A stretch of DNA of 41,127 bases, taken from positions 1-41,127 of the forward strand of contig NZ_LRMM01000044.1 in assembly GCF_001647275.1 (NCBI RefSeq). Reading direction: 5' to 3'. This DNA comes from Rufibacter ruber (GTDB taxonomy: Bacteria; Bacteroidota; Bacteroidia; Cytophagales; Hymenobacteraceae). Under the pieces are notes generated by a model. It was not told the DNA's origin. It searched no databases and worked only from the letters and a program-made list of their open reading frames with translations. The position numbers and the translations under genes were made by a program. Of the stretch, positions 10,201-18,296 are shown one piece after another (positions within the stretch are counted from its first letter, which is position 1; each line of letters starts with the position of its first letter).

Positions 10201-10480
10201 GTTGTACAGCACCTATTCCTCCCGCATTGTGGAAGATGGTTCCTTTATCAGACTTAAAACGGTGCAGTTGGGCTACAGAGTACCACAGCATTTGCTCAGC
10301 CGTGCCAAAATAAAGAGCCTGCGTCTGTATGTGGCCGCACAGAACCTGCACACCTGGTCTAACTACAGTGGCTATGACCCTGAAGTATCTGTAAGACCAG
10401 GGGCTTTGACTGAGGGCTTTGACTATTCTGCCTATCCAAGGGCCAGAACTACCACTGTTGGGCTAGATGTTACTTTCTAA
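7283..10480 (+). CDS. SusC/RagA-family TonB-dependent outer-membrane transporter
   Basis: About 1065 residues from ATG 7283 ([15 protein letters not shown]), which starts the signal peptide; a GTG five codons earlier is possible but unnecessary. Order: signal peptide (1 to about 30), carboxypeptidase-regulatory-like beta-sandwich (about 55-135, [19 protein letters not shown]), SusC junction [20 protein letters not shown], plug domain with [21 protein letters not shown] and the [28 protein letters not shown] signature region, then the 22-strand barrel ending in an aromatic-rich [10 protein letters not shown]. It forms the outer-membrane channel for a glycan or peptide oligomer, with SusD as its lid. 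No STN domain is present, so anti-sigma signalling is not suggested. Followed by SusD after 19 bp. Substrate unknown. Confidence 0.95.
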   Translation: [1065 protein letters not shown]

Positions 10481-10499
10481 TTGATTTCTAAGAACCGTC

Positions 10500-12169
10500 A
10501 TGAAAAGATTTTTCTATACCGTCACCGTTTTAGCAACCCTGGGTCTCTCCTCCTGCAAAGACTTTTTGGAGACCACCCCAGATGATTTTGTGACACCAGC
10601 CAACTATTACCGAAACGAGGAAGAGGTGAATGCCGCCCTGGCCGGGGTGTATGACATTCTGGGCCGAAACCAAACGTACGGCCGCACCCTGTGGTGGGAG
10701 CTGGACGTAGCTGACCAGTTCTTTGATAACCGCTCCAACGCTATTGTAGACTTTTCTTTAAACAACTATGACGCCACAGACACCAAGGTGGCCGGTTTAT
10801 GGCAGTCTCTCTACCTGGGCATTAACCGCGCCAACATGCTCCTGGAGAACCTGGACAAAGCCGACATGCCCCAGGATGCCAAGACAAAGGTGCTGGGGCA
10901 GGCGAAGTTCCTGCGGGCGTACTACTACTTCCTGCTGGTAACCAACTGGGGAGATGTGCCGCTGCGCCTGAATGCGACCGCCTCTGTGAAAGAAGTGAAC
11001 ATACCCAAAACCCCGTCCAGAACCATCTATGACTTTATTGTGCGGGAAATGGAAGAAGCAGAAGCCATGGTGGAGGTAACAGGTACCAAAAACACAGGCG
11101 GCACCACGGTTATCTATAAGTTCAACCATGCTGGCCGGGTAACCAACACCATTGTACAAGGCATTCTGGCCCGGGTAAACCTTAAAATGGCGGGTGCCCC
11201 CCTTAATGACAGAAGCCGCTACAGCGAAGTGATCAAGTGGGCCACCAAAGTGAAAGAGTCTGGACTCCATAGCCTCAACCCCAGCTATAAACAAATCTTC
11301 ATTAACCACATGCAAGACCGCTATGATCTACAATACCGTGAGTCTATGTGGGAAGCCGAGTTTGCCAGCGCGGGCCCGGCCTTGCGTATGAAGAAGGTTC
11401 ATTGGGGGTAACAGGTGGGATTCCTACCGGAGACCCGGAAATTGGCTACAGCTACGGTATCATCCAGATTTTGAAAAGCCACTATGACCTATACCCTATC
11501 AGTGGCACCCGCACGCTTGTGAGAACCAATGTAACACCGGCCACCATCACGGTAGAAGATTCCCGTGACACCCGTCGTGATTGGAATATTGCTCCGTTCT
11601 ACTACTCTGGGAAAGACAGCATTGCTTACAGCAAAGACCAGATCTACAACCGTAAAAACGGCAAATGGAGACGCATTTACCAGACGGCATTGCCTAAGAA
11701 CACCAATAGTTCCCCGGCCAACTTCCCCATCTTACGCTACGCAGATGTGCTCCTGATGCTGGCCGAGGCCGAAAACGCTGTAAATGGGCCCACTCCCCTG
11801 GCCAAAGAGCTCGTAAATCAGGTAAGGCGCCGTGCGTACGCTGTTGCCCCAGACCCCACCAACCCGGCGGCCGGCACTATTGCAGACGTACCGGCAAATC
11901 TAGACCAGGATCAACTACTTACCTTTATCCAGGATGAACGGGCAAGGGAGCTGTTCTCAGAGGGCCTCCGCAAGTTTGACCTCATACGGTGGGGCGAATA
12001 CTTGGAGGTGATGCGGGCCCTGTCTAACCAGATAGCCGTTTCGGCGCCCTCTGGTTATGGCTATGCGGGAAGAGCGGCTACTAACGTGACCGAGAAGCAC
12101 CTGCTGTTGCCTATCCCAACGGGTGAGACCACCCTCAACAGCGCCATTGTTCAAAACAGCGGCTGGTAG
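10500..12169 (+). pseudogene. RagB/SusD-family lipoprotein, interrupted by a one-base frameshift
   Basis: The frame beginning MKRFFYTVTVLATLGLSSCKD has a lipobox (LSSC) and SusD features (FLETTPDDF, a TPR-like helix with FLRAYYYFLLVTNWGDVP). It runs to a premature stop at 11411. The rest of SusD (PILRYADVLLMLAEAEN, FIQDERARELFSEGLRKFDLIRWGEYLE, ending IVQNSGW) continues in the frame beginning before 11348 and ending at 12169. Restoring one C in the GC run 11371-11380 (GCGGGCCCGGCC) gives a continuous ASAGPGLAYEEG junction and a normal protein of about 556 residues. Either the gene is freshly broken or the base is a sequencing/assembly error. The intact SusC and DUF5017 genes on both sides favour an error. 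SusD normally binds substrate at the cell surface over SusC. Confidence 0.85.
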
Positions 12170-12213
12170 TATCTTAAGATTTCTGACGTTCCAATTCAAG
12201 AAACAACCATATC

Positions 12214-13128
12214 ATGAAACGTAACTATATCTTTTACCTGCTGCTTTCACTTAGCTTCTACTCCTGCCAGGATACTGAAGTAGAGTCTCCCTCTTTTGAC
12301 GTACAGCCTACCAGCCTCCAGTACAAACTGGGGGATTCCGTTCGGTTCAACTTCACCGGTGATACAGACTTTCTTACGTTCTATTCAGGGGAGCAGGGCC
12401 GTGAGTACCAGTACAAAGACCGGCTGGAGCTAACCGGCGGAACTTTGTTCCTGGAATTTGTGAGCCGGGCGTTGTACGCCTCTGAGGGAGACATCAAACT
12501 ACTGGTCTCCACCAACTTCAATGGCAGCTATGACACCACCAGCGTCAAAAATGCCACCTGGACAGACATCTCCAACCGCTTTACCTGGGCCACTCCGGTA
12601 CCCGGCGGAGTAGGCGCGAACCAGGAATCAGGCAAGGCGAACATTTCAGATTTGCTGGTAAGCGGCAAACCGCTGTACCTGGCGTACCAGTACAAGGCGG
12701 CCAAACCACCTACCAGCGTGGCCACCCAACGCACCTGGCGTATCTTCAGCCTCTCCATGACCAATGTGTTCCCAGACGGCACCGTGGCCACGGTATCTAA
12801 CCTGGCCAATGCGGCCTGGGTAAACGTAGACTTCAAAAACCCGAACAACAAATGGATTTACGCCAATAGCTACCTACAGCTAGCGCCTAACCATATTGCC
12901 ACTAATCCTCTGGCTACTGAAGACTGGGCCATCTCCAAACCGTTCAACCCCAACAAAGTCACGCCAGACCGTGGAGTCGCCATCAAGGAATTCTCCAGAC
13001 GGAAGACCTCGCATGCTTATTTATACAGCAAACCGGGCACCTATAAAGTCACTTTTGTGGCCACCAACGGCACTATAGACGGCCAGAAATCTATGGTGAA
13101 AGAACTGGAGATTACAATATTGCCGTAA
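12214..13128 (+). CDS. DUF5017-type surface lipoprotein (probable glycan-binding partner of SusCD)
   Basis: 304 residues. A lipoprotein signal is seen (MKRNYIFYLLLSLSFYSCQD, Cys about residue 19). The mature start (FDVQPTSLQYKLGDSVRFNFTGD then FLTFYSGEQGREY) matches the DUF5017 pattern of Bacteroidota lipoproteins coded beside SusCD. The C-terminal segment (about 265-304, YLYSKPGTYKVTFVATNG) resembles a PKD-like beta-sandwich strand. It follows SusD by 44 bp and ends the operon before a strong terminator. By position it is the SusE/F-like surface-binding protein of this unit. DUF5017 has no proven biochemical function, so binding is inference. No enzyme accompanies the trio. Confidence 0.75.
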   Translation: MKRNYIFYLLLSLSFYSCQDTEVESPSFDVQPTSLQYKLGDSVRFNFTGDTDFLTFYSGEQGREYQYKDRLELTGGTLFLEFVSRALYASEGDIKLLVSTNFNGSYDTTSVKNATWTDISNRFTWATPVPGGVGANQESGKANISDLLVSGKPLYLAYQYKAAKPPTSVATQRTWRIFSLSMTNVFPDGTVATVSNLANAAWVNVDFKNPNNKWIYANSYLQLAPNHIATNPLATEDWAISKPFNPNKVTPDRGVAIKEFSRRKTSHAYLYSKPGTYKVTFVATNGTIDGQKSMVKELEITILP

Positions 13129-13157
13129 CCGCCACCCCACCCCTACAAGGTCAACAA

Positions 13158-13201
13158 AAGAGGGCCGCCTGCCAGACAAAGTCTTGACAGGCGGCCCTCT
13201 T
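13158..13201 (+). terminator. Strong intrinsic terminator of the SusC-SusD-DUF5017 operon
   Basis: AAGAGGGCCGCCTG (13158-13171) pairs perfectly over 14 bp with CAGGCGGCCCTCTT (13188-13201). An inner AGAC/GTCT helix extends the stem, and a pyrimidine-rich CTTCCTT follows. It lies 30 bp after the DUF5017 stop. Confidence 0.8.
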
Positions 13202-13267
13202 CCTTAACCGGCATATTTACGTCCTCTCCTCTTGCATCAGAACAGACAACCTCTCACTTTTTCTAGC

Positions 13268-13302
13268 GTTTTTAGGCTATTTTCTCAAAACAAGGCTAAA
13301 AC
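13268..13302. repeat. Dispersed CTGTTTT palindrome, copy 5 (degenerate)
   Basis: GTTTTTAGGCTATTTT / AAAACAAGGCTAAAAC. The outer GTTTT/AAAAC and inner TTTT/AAAA are kept but the centre no longer pairs well. Recognisable by layout only. Confidence 0.55.
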
Positions 13303-13337
13303 AGCTCTACCATGAGTTGTCTGTCCTCTAAAAGAAG

Positions 13338-13382
13338 CAGCCCAGCTGGGGTAGAGAAAGATTCTCTGCCCCAGCTGGGCTG
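13338..13382. terminator. Long hairpin, probably terminator for the minus-strand lipoprotein gene
   Basis: Arms 13338-13357 and 13363-13382 pair over 20 bp with one G-T wobble and a 5-nt loop. On the minus strand the stem is followed by CTTCTTTTAG, a T-rich tract. On the plus strand it is not. That favours action on transcripts entering from the 13614 gene. Confidence 0.55.
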
Positions 13383-13503
13383 TGTACCTGAGAATAGGTT
13401 TAAACTTAGTTTAGCGCTAGACGAAACCCAAAAGTCCGCGCGAATTCCGGTGGCGGTAGGAAAGGTCTTTTCCCTGCTGTAGCAGCCGTCTGCTTGTTCT
13501 TCT

Positions 13504-13538
13504 GTTTTAGGGCTACTTTTCCAAAATCAGCTTAAAAC
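13504..13538. repeat. Dispersed CTGTTTT palindrome, copy 6 (degenerate)
   Basis: GTTTTAGGGCTACTTTT / AAAATCAGCTTAAAAC. End pairing is kept and the centre partly lost. It lies 75 bp beyond the 3' end of the lipoprotein gene. Confidence 0.55.
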
Positions 13539-13613
13539 AGGGTACTGGCCAGGTGTACAGCTGCGCCAGCACTCTTTGAAGTGCCAAAGGGAACCAAGCA
13601 TGCTCTACCAAGT

Positions 13614-14477
13614 CTATTGCTTCCCTACAATATCAATTCTCTCGCCGCCTTGCTGAATATTGGCGGTGGGCGTGACCACAATGTATTGGGCATCTGGGCA
13701 GCGCATGTCGGTGAGGCGGGCGGGGGGCATGGGCACTTGCAGATCACCGCGGTGCAGGGTGGTGTAGAGCCATTCAGAACCTGTGACCTTGGCCGTGGTG
13801 GCCTGGGCGGGTTTGCCTTCGTTGCGCACCTGGTCAATGGCGTTCACGCGTTTGAACTGGCGCTTGGCGTCTGGGGTGAAGCCTTCGGCGTCAAAGTCCA
13901 CCTCGAAGCGTTTCTTGGGGTGTTTCCCGGCATCGGCAATGACCATGCGCAGTTTCTGGGGCGCCACCATCACCACCGACATTTGAATGGTGTCTCCCGG
14001 GTGCCAGGTGTAATGCTCCACGTTGGGCGGGTTGTTCCAAACCTTCGTGCGCCAGAACGGCCGCCAGGCAATGCGTTGGGCGCTGGTTTTGCCGGTGGCT
14101 TTGTCTACGGAGAACGTCCAGGTCATGCCCGCGTCTACCTCATAATGCCCACCGGCGTTGCCGCCCATGTAAATAGAGAAATTATCTAGCGGCAGGTTGT
14201 TGCGCTGGCTGTCTAGGCGGTTGGGGTCGGTGGAGGGGTGCCCCAGGACCACTACGCCCGTAATGCCCGTCCAGGTGTCATAACTGCTCACCACCTTGCG
14301 GTAATAAGCCCCGGGGAAACAGGGAATGGAGGCTTCCGGAGGAATTTCGCCGGCAATTTTCTGGTCTTGAGCGCCGCCATTAGACGTAGAGGAAGACGAG
14401 GTGCTTTTGCAGCCCAGCACAGAGACGAAGAGGAGGCCAAGGGCCACTTTCTTCAGCGGTTGAATACGCATACGCAT
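13614..14477 (-). CDS. Lipoprotein of unknown family, last gene of the amino-sugar block
   Basis: 287 residues. The signal MRMRIQPLKKVALGLLFVS is followed by the lipobox VLGC (Cys about residue 23) and a serine-rich linker (KSTSSSSTSNGG) typical of exported lipoproteins. The mature part has alternating hydrophobic and aromatic residues (NFSIYMGGNAGGHYEVDAG, TWTFSVDKATGK, WHPGDTIQMSVV), suggesting an all-beta, carbohydrate-binding-like fold. I do not recognise a family. It lies 124 bp downstream of the GH20 gene with a palindrome copy between. Its place suggests a surface or periplasmic glycan-binding or lyase-type protein, but no catalytic motif is visible. Either ATG (codon 1 or 3) could be the start. 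Confidence 0.7.
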   Translation of the reverse strand: MRMRIQPLKKVALGLLFVSVLGCKSTSSSSTSNGGAQDQKIAGEIPPEASIPCFPGAYYRKVVSSYDTWTGITGVVVLGHPSTDPNRLDSQRNNLPLDNFSIYMGGNAGGHYEVDAGMTWTFSVDKATGKTSAQRIAWRPFWRTKVWNNPPNVEHYTWHPGDTIQMSVVMVAPQKLRMVIADAGKHPKKRFEVDFDAEGFTPDAKRQFKRVNAIDQVRNEGKPAQATTAKVTGSEWLYTTLHRGDLQVPMPPARLTDMRCPDAQYIVVTPTANIQQGGERIDIVGKQ

Positions 14478-14551
14478 GGTAAGTTTGAGGATGTAAAAGG
14501 GTTATATAATTAGTTTGATGCTGATGATTTGACGGGCAGAAACCTCTTCCC

Positions 14552-14594
14552 GTTTCTGACCTGTTTTTCTGAAAACAGGCCCAAAACAGGAAAC
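14552..14594. repeat. Dispersed CTGTTTT palindrome, copy 7 (imperfect)
   Basis: The core ACCTGTTTTTCTGAAAACAGG pairs over 8 bp. Outer GTTTC/GAAAC ends are kept, but the left arm lacks several bases present on the right. It lies in the gap after the GH20 gene. Confidence 0.7.
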
Positions 14595-14601
14595 ATACTA
14601 G

Positions 14602-16493
14602 TTACTTCCTTACCCGTTTCTCCACCTCAGACAGCGGCAAGTTAATCTCGCGGCCCACCCGTTTGCCGTGGCGGTAACTCACCACCCTGATGTGGTGCGC
14701 CCCCTTGGGGATGTCCAGCGGTTGGCCCTGGTATTTGGGGTAGAACTTGTCTGGGTTGGAGTCGTCAAAGGTGTAGTACATTTCAATGTCTTTGATCTCT
14801 GAGGAAAGCACCACTTGGAGAGCACCTGAACTGTCTTTCACCCCCGAGACAATGGGCTCATAGAAATGGGTGGCGTAGTTTACCTGCGCCGAGTCCAGCC
14901 GCGGCAAATGGGCTTCCAGGCGCGGAATGAAGTTCTCCCACTGGCGTTTGGGTTGGGGCGTCCAGAAGACTTCGGCCAGGGAAAGGGCGCGGGGCCAGGT
15001 CATAGATTGCAGCTTCCGCTCGTGGGCTACCTGTTCGGTCCAGAGACTCCCCTGCCCGCCCAGAATATTGGCGGCATTGGCTTCCAGGGGAACAGGGTTC
15101 CAGTTGTAGGTGGCATTGAGGCGGGTAACGGTGAAGGGGCCGTTCTCCAGGTAAGGGTCTCCCTGGTAAAAATCCAGGTAGGTGTTGAAGGCGGGCGTCA
15201 TGACTACTTTATGGCCCTGCTGCGAGGCGGCAATACCGCCTTTCATGTCTTTCCAGCTCATGACCGCCATGTTGGGGGCCAAACCGCCCTCCAGTTTCTC
15301 GTACCAGCCCATGGGTTTCTTGCCTTTGCTTTGGATGATGCGGGCCAGCCGTTTCAGGAAATAAGTCTGCAGCTCCTCAGAGTTTTTGAGGCCTTCGGTT
15401 TTGATGCGTTGCTGGCATTTGGCGCATTTGTCCCAGTAAGACCGGGTTACCTCATCGCCGCCCATGTGCAGGTACTCGCCGGGGAACAGCTGGGCCAGCT
15501 CAGAGAAGACTTTCTCCAGCTCCGTAAAGGTAGAATCATTCCCGATGCACAGCACGTTGGTACGCTGGGGGTTCCAGGGATCACCGGCCAGCACCTGCTG
15601 CGGCGTCTGGGTGCAGGACAGGTTGGGATAAGACGCGATCAAGGCGAGGCTGTGGCCGGGTACGTTTACCTCAGGCACAATGGTCACAAAACGTTCTTCC
15701 GCATAGCGGATAATCTCTTTGATGTCTTCCTGGGAGTAAAAGCCGCCGTCTGTTGCGGGCTCACCGGGCTCGGGGGCCTTGAAGCCTTTCCAGTAGCCGG
15801 TGCGGGGCACGCGCCAGGCACCTACCTGGGTCAGTTTGGGCAGGCTTTTGATTTCCACGCGCCAGCCCTGGTTGTCGGTTAAGTGCCAGTGGAACGTGTT
15901 GAGCTTGTATTTGGCCATCTGGTCTATGTAGGCCATGATCACTTCCTTGGGAAAGAAATGGCGGCTCACGTCTACCATGAGCCCGCGCCAGGCCAACCGG
16001 GGGTAATCTTTGATCTTCACCCCGGCAATCTCCCAGCGCACGCCAGCCACCGTCTGCTTACTCTCTACCGCGGGCGGCAACAGTTGCAGCAGTGTCTGAA
16101 TACCGTACGAACCACCCGGCGGGCGTTGGCCTGAAGCAGGATAGCCTGCGGCGTTACTTCCAGCGTGTACCCCTCGGGTCCTAATTCTGGCTGAGGCTGC
16201 GGGAACAGCTGGAACTGAATACTGTTTTTCTTTCGGTCACCCACTTTTACGGGCAGCGCAAAACCGGTAGGCACCTGCAAACGCTGTGACAGGAGCTGCG
16301 CCACCCCAAGATGGGCCTCGTGCCCCTTCGGCAGTACAATAACGGTTTTGGCAGTGAGTTCAAACGCGCCCTTGGTCTGCGCTACCTGCACCAGCTCCGG
16401 AATCAGGGCCAAGGCGGGGGCGGGCTTGGCTTTTTGGGCGAAAACAGAGGAGCTGACCAGTACCAACAGAAGCAGAAAGCCAATTTTAGACAT
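14602..16493 (-). pseudogene. GH20 beta-N-acetylhexosaminidase, interrupted by a one-base frameshift
   Basis: The N-terminal part begins MSKIGFLLLLVLVSSSVFAQ (signal peptide; ATG at 16493). It contains the GH20b-like small domain (FELTAKTVIVLPKGHEAHLG to GYTLEVTPQAILLQANA) and then loses frame. The next frame carries the catalytic TIM barrel: GLMVDVSRHFFP, YKLNTFHWHLTDNQGWR, and the HMGGDEV Asp-Glu pair (about D347/E348 in the repaired protein). A chitobiase-like C-terminal domain follows. Restoring one base in 16115-16126 (GCCCGCCGGG on the coding strand) yields a normal NAPPGGSYGIQTLLQLLPPA junction and about 630 residues. It would release terminal GlcNAc/GalNAc in the periplasm. As with the SusD at 11.37 kb, a missing C in a GC run may be a sequencing error. 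Confidence 0.88.
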
Positions 16494-16569
16494 GCGGCAA
16501 AAGGATATCATTGGGCAAAGGGATAGCTGGGAAGAAGCAAACTCCTTCCTCCAGAGATATAGAAAATGC

Positions 16570-16605
16570 GTTTTGAGCCTGTTTTCAGAAAAGGAGCCGC
16601 TAAAC
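16570..16605. repeat. Dispersed CTGTTTT palindrome, copy 8 (degenerate)
   Basis: GTTTTGAGCCTGTTTT / AAAAGGAGCCGCTAAAC. The end pairing and central gagcc/gagcc remain; other positions have drifted. It lies in the CstA-GH20 gap, 43 bp before copy 9. Confidence 0.5.
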
Positions 16606-16647
16606 GGCAAGCCACTCCATGTCAGATTCAGCCGAGAGGAATTGTGT

Positions 16648-16683
16648 GTTTAGGGGCCGTTTTTCTAAAAAGAGCCGCTAAAC
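16648..16683. repeat. Dispersed CTGTTTT palindrome, copy 9
   Basis: GTTTAGGGGCCGTTTTT / AAAAAGAGCCGCTAAAC. The outer TTTAG/CTAAA differs from the usual TTTTC/GAAAA in both arms, so pairing survives. Its right arm (GAGCCGCTAAAC) is identical to that of copy 8, so the two may be a local duplication. Confidence 0.65.
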
Positions 16684-16711
16684 AGACATTGTCCTCCCTG
16701 TCATACTGGGA

Positions 16712-18166
16712 CTATTTCACCAGTTCCACGGTGGTTGGACTGTTCTTCACGCGGGACACGTGCAGCAAAGTGAACCCTAGCAGCACCACCGCCGCACCAA
16801 TGCCCACCGCATAAGAAATCTCCACTGGCAGCTGGAATCCTTCGGGGGCCACCAAAATATAGGACGTAGCCACCGCCGTCATGAACACCGCCGGCACCAG
16901 TGAAATCCAGTACTGTTTCTTCTCCCTGATGAGGTACGCCGTCACTACCCACAGCACCACCGTGGCCAGAGACTGGTTTGTCCAGGCGAAATAACGCCAC
17001 ACCACCCCAAAATCAATGAGGGTAAGAGCGTAGCCGGCGGCAAAAAGGGGAATGCAGATGAAGATTCGGTTTTTGAACGGCCCCTGGTCAGACTTCAGGA
17101 AATCTGCCACAATGAGGCGGGCACTTCTAAAGGCGGTGTCGCCGGAGGTGATCGGCGCAGCCACCACCCCTAATAAGGCCAGAATACCGCCCACTTTGCC
17201 CAGCAGTGAGTTGGAGATTTGGCTCACTACCCAGGCCGCGTTTCCGTTCTGCTGGGTCATGACCTCGTTCAATTCACGTACGCCGCCAAAGAAACTCATA
17301 CTGATGGCCGCCCAGATCAAGGCTACCACGCCCTCAGTGATCATGGCACCGTAGAAAATACTGCGGCCCTGTTTCTCATTGGTCATGCACCGCGCCATCA
17401 TAGGGCTTTGTGACGCATGGAACCCCGAAATGGCTCCGCAGGCCACCGTCACAAACAGCATGGGAAACAGCGGAAACTTGTCGGGGCTGGTGTGTTGGTT
17501 GTACAGACTATCCCAGGTGACCTCGGGCACGTGCAGCCCGTCTTTGAACATGACCAGGGAGATGCCCACCGCCATAAACAGCATGGCCACCCCAAACAGC
17601 GGGTACAGTTTGCCAATGAGTTTGTCAATGGGCAAAATGGTAGACAGGAAATAATACCCAAAAATAATCCAGACCCACATGGTCACGCCGCCGCCGGCGT
17701 TTCCGGAGATGTCGTTCAGGATCTTGGCGGGCCCCATGATGAACACAGCGCCCAGCATGATCATGAGAATGATGGTGAACACGCGCATGAACTGTTTCAT
17801 GCCGTTGCCCAGGTACCGGCCGGTGGTCTCGGTGATGCTCTCCCCGCCGTGCCGCAGAGACAGCATTCCGGAGAAATAATCATGCACGCCTCCGGCGAAG
17901 ATAGAGCCCAGCACAATCCAGAGGAAGGCAGACGGCCCCCACATGGCCCCGGCCACCGCCCCGAAGATGGGCCCCAACCCGGCTATGTTCAGGAACTGAA
18001 TGAGGAAAATCTTCCAGCGCGGCAGCGGCACATAGTCTACCCCGTCTTGCATAGAAATAGCAGGGGTAGGCCGGTTAGGGTCTATCACAAAGATGCGCTC
18101 CACTACTTTAGAGTACACCAGATAGCCTACTACCAGAACCACCACGGCAACAAAAAATGAAATCAT
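16712..18166 (-). CDS. cstA: CstA-family (carbon starvation) membrane transporter, short form
   Basis: 484 residues from ATG 18166 (MISFFVAVVVLVVGYLVYS). The longer open frame upstream would run through a palindrome copy and is not credible. About 13-15 hydrophobic helices. CstA-type motifs include IDPNRPTPAISMQDGVDYVP, WKIFLIQFLNIAGLGPIFGAVAGA, HDYFSGMLSLRHGG and GFHASQSPMMAR. The E. coli CstA and BtsT proteins (about 700 residues) import peptides or pyruvate; this is the shorter form. It follows the epimerase gene after 130 bp with a palindrome between. Its place in a glycan locus is unusual: it could take up pyruvate or peptides released with the sugar, or be unrelated cargo. Confidence 0.9.
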   Translation of the reverse strand: MISFFVAVVVLVVGYLVYSKVVERIFVIDPNRPTPAISMQDGVDYVPLPRWKIFLIQFLNIAGLGPIFGAVAGAMWGPSAFLWIVLGSIFAGGVHDYFSGMLSLRHGGESITETTGRYLGNGMKQFMRVFTIILMIMLGAVFIMGPAKILNDISGNAGGGVTMWVWIIFGYYFLSTILPIDKLIGKLYPLFGVAMLFMAVGISLVMFKDGLHVPEVTWDSLYNQHTSPDKFPLFPMLFVTVACGAISGFHASQSPMMARCMTNEKQGRSIFYGAMITEGVVALIWAAISMSFFGGVRELNEVMTQQNGNAAWVVSQISNSLLGKVGGILALLGVVAAPITSGDTAFRSARLIVADFLKSDQGPFKNRIFICIPLFAAGYALTLIDFGVVWRYFAWTNQSLATVVLWVVTAYLIREKKQYWISLVPAVFMTAVATSYILVAPEGFQLPVEISYAVGIGAAVVLLGFTLLHVSRVKNSPTTVELVK

Positions 18167-18202
18167 TGGCTTTGTTTGTTTAGCGTGGGCGAAGCATGAG
18201 GG

Positions 18203-18240
18203 CTGTTTTCGGCCTGTTTTTGGAAAAACAGCGAAAACAG
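18203..18240. repeat. Dispersed CTGTTTT palindrome, copy 10
   Basis: CTGTTTTCG/CGAAAACAG (9 bp) and CTGTTTTT/AAAAACAG (8 bp) pair, with a GC bulge in the left arm. It lies between the epimerase and cstA genes. Confidence 0.85.
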
Positions 18241-18296
18241 AAAGTAAGAATAGCATCGCCTGCCCGGTTACCCAAGCAGGCGAAGGCAAAAGAGTG

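Larger units (their letters stand above)
13129..13613. other. Convergent intergenic region packed with hairpins
   Basis: 485 bp between the convergent DUF5017 and lipoprotein genes; no gene. It holds four separate palindromes in order: the GC-rich terminator (13158-13201), degenerate CTGTTTT copy 5 (13268-13302), a 20-bp-stem hairpin (13338-13382) and degenerate copy 6 (13504-13538). Confidence 0.7.

Noticed and set aside
10500-12169. Programmed ribosomal frameshift in SusD
   Set aside because: No slippery heptamer with downstream pseudoknot is evident, and SusD genes are not known to use one. A lost C in a GC run explains the data better.
14866-15882. 338-codon open frame on the plus strand
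   Set aside because: It is fully antisense to the GH20 gene, whose GH20 motifs are clear. Long antisense frames arise from GC-biased third codon positions. No recognisable protein features.
17417-18160. 247-codon open frame on the plus strand
   Set aside because: Antisense to the CstA-type gene. Its histidine- and glutamine-rich composition is typical of the reverse strand of membrane-protein genes.
16167-18289. Longer CstA start at 18289
   Set aside because: The added residues would be coded by palindrome copy 10, and ATG 18166 begins the first membrane helix directly.
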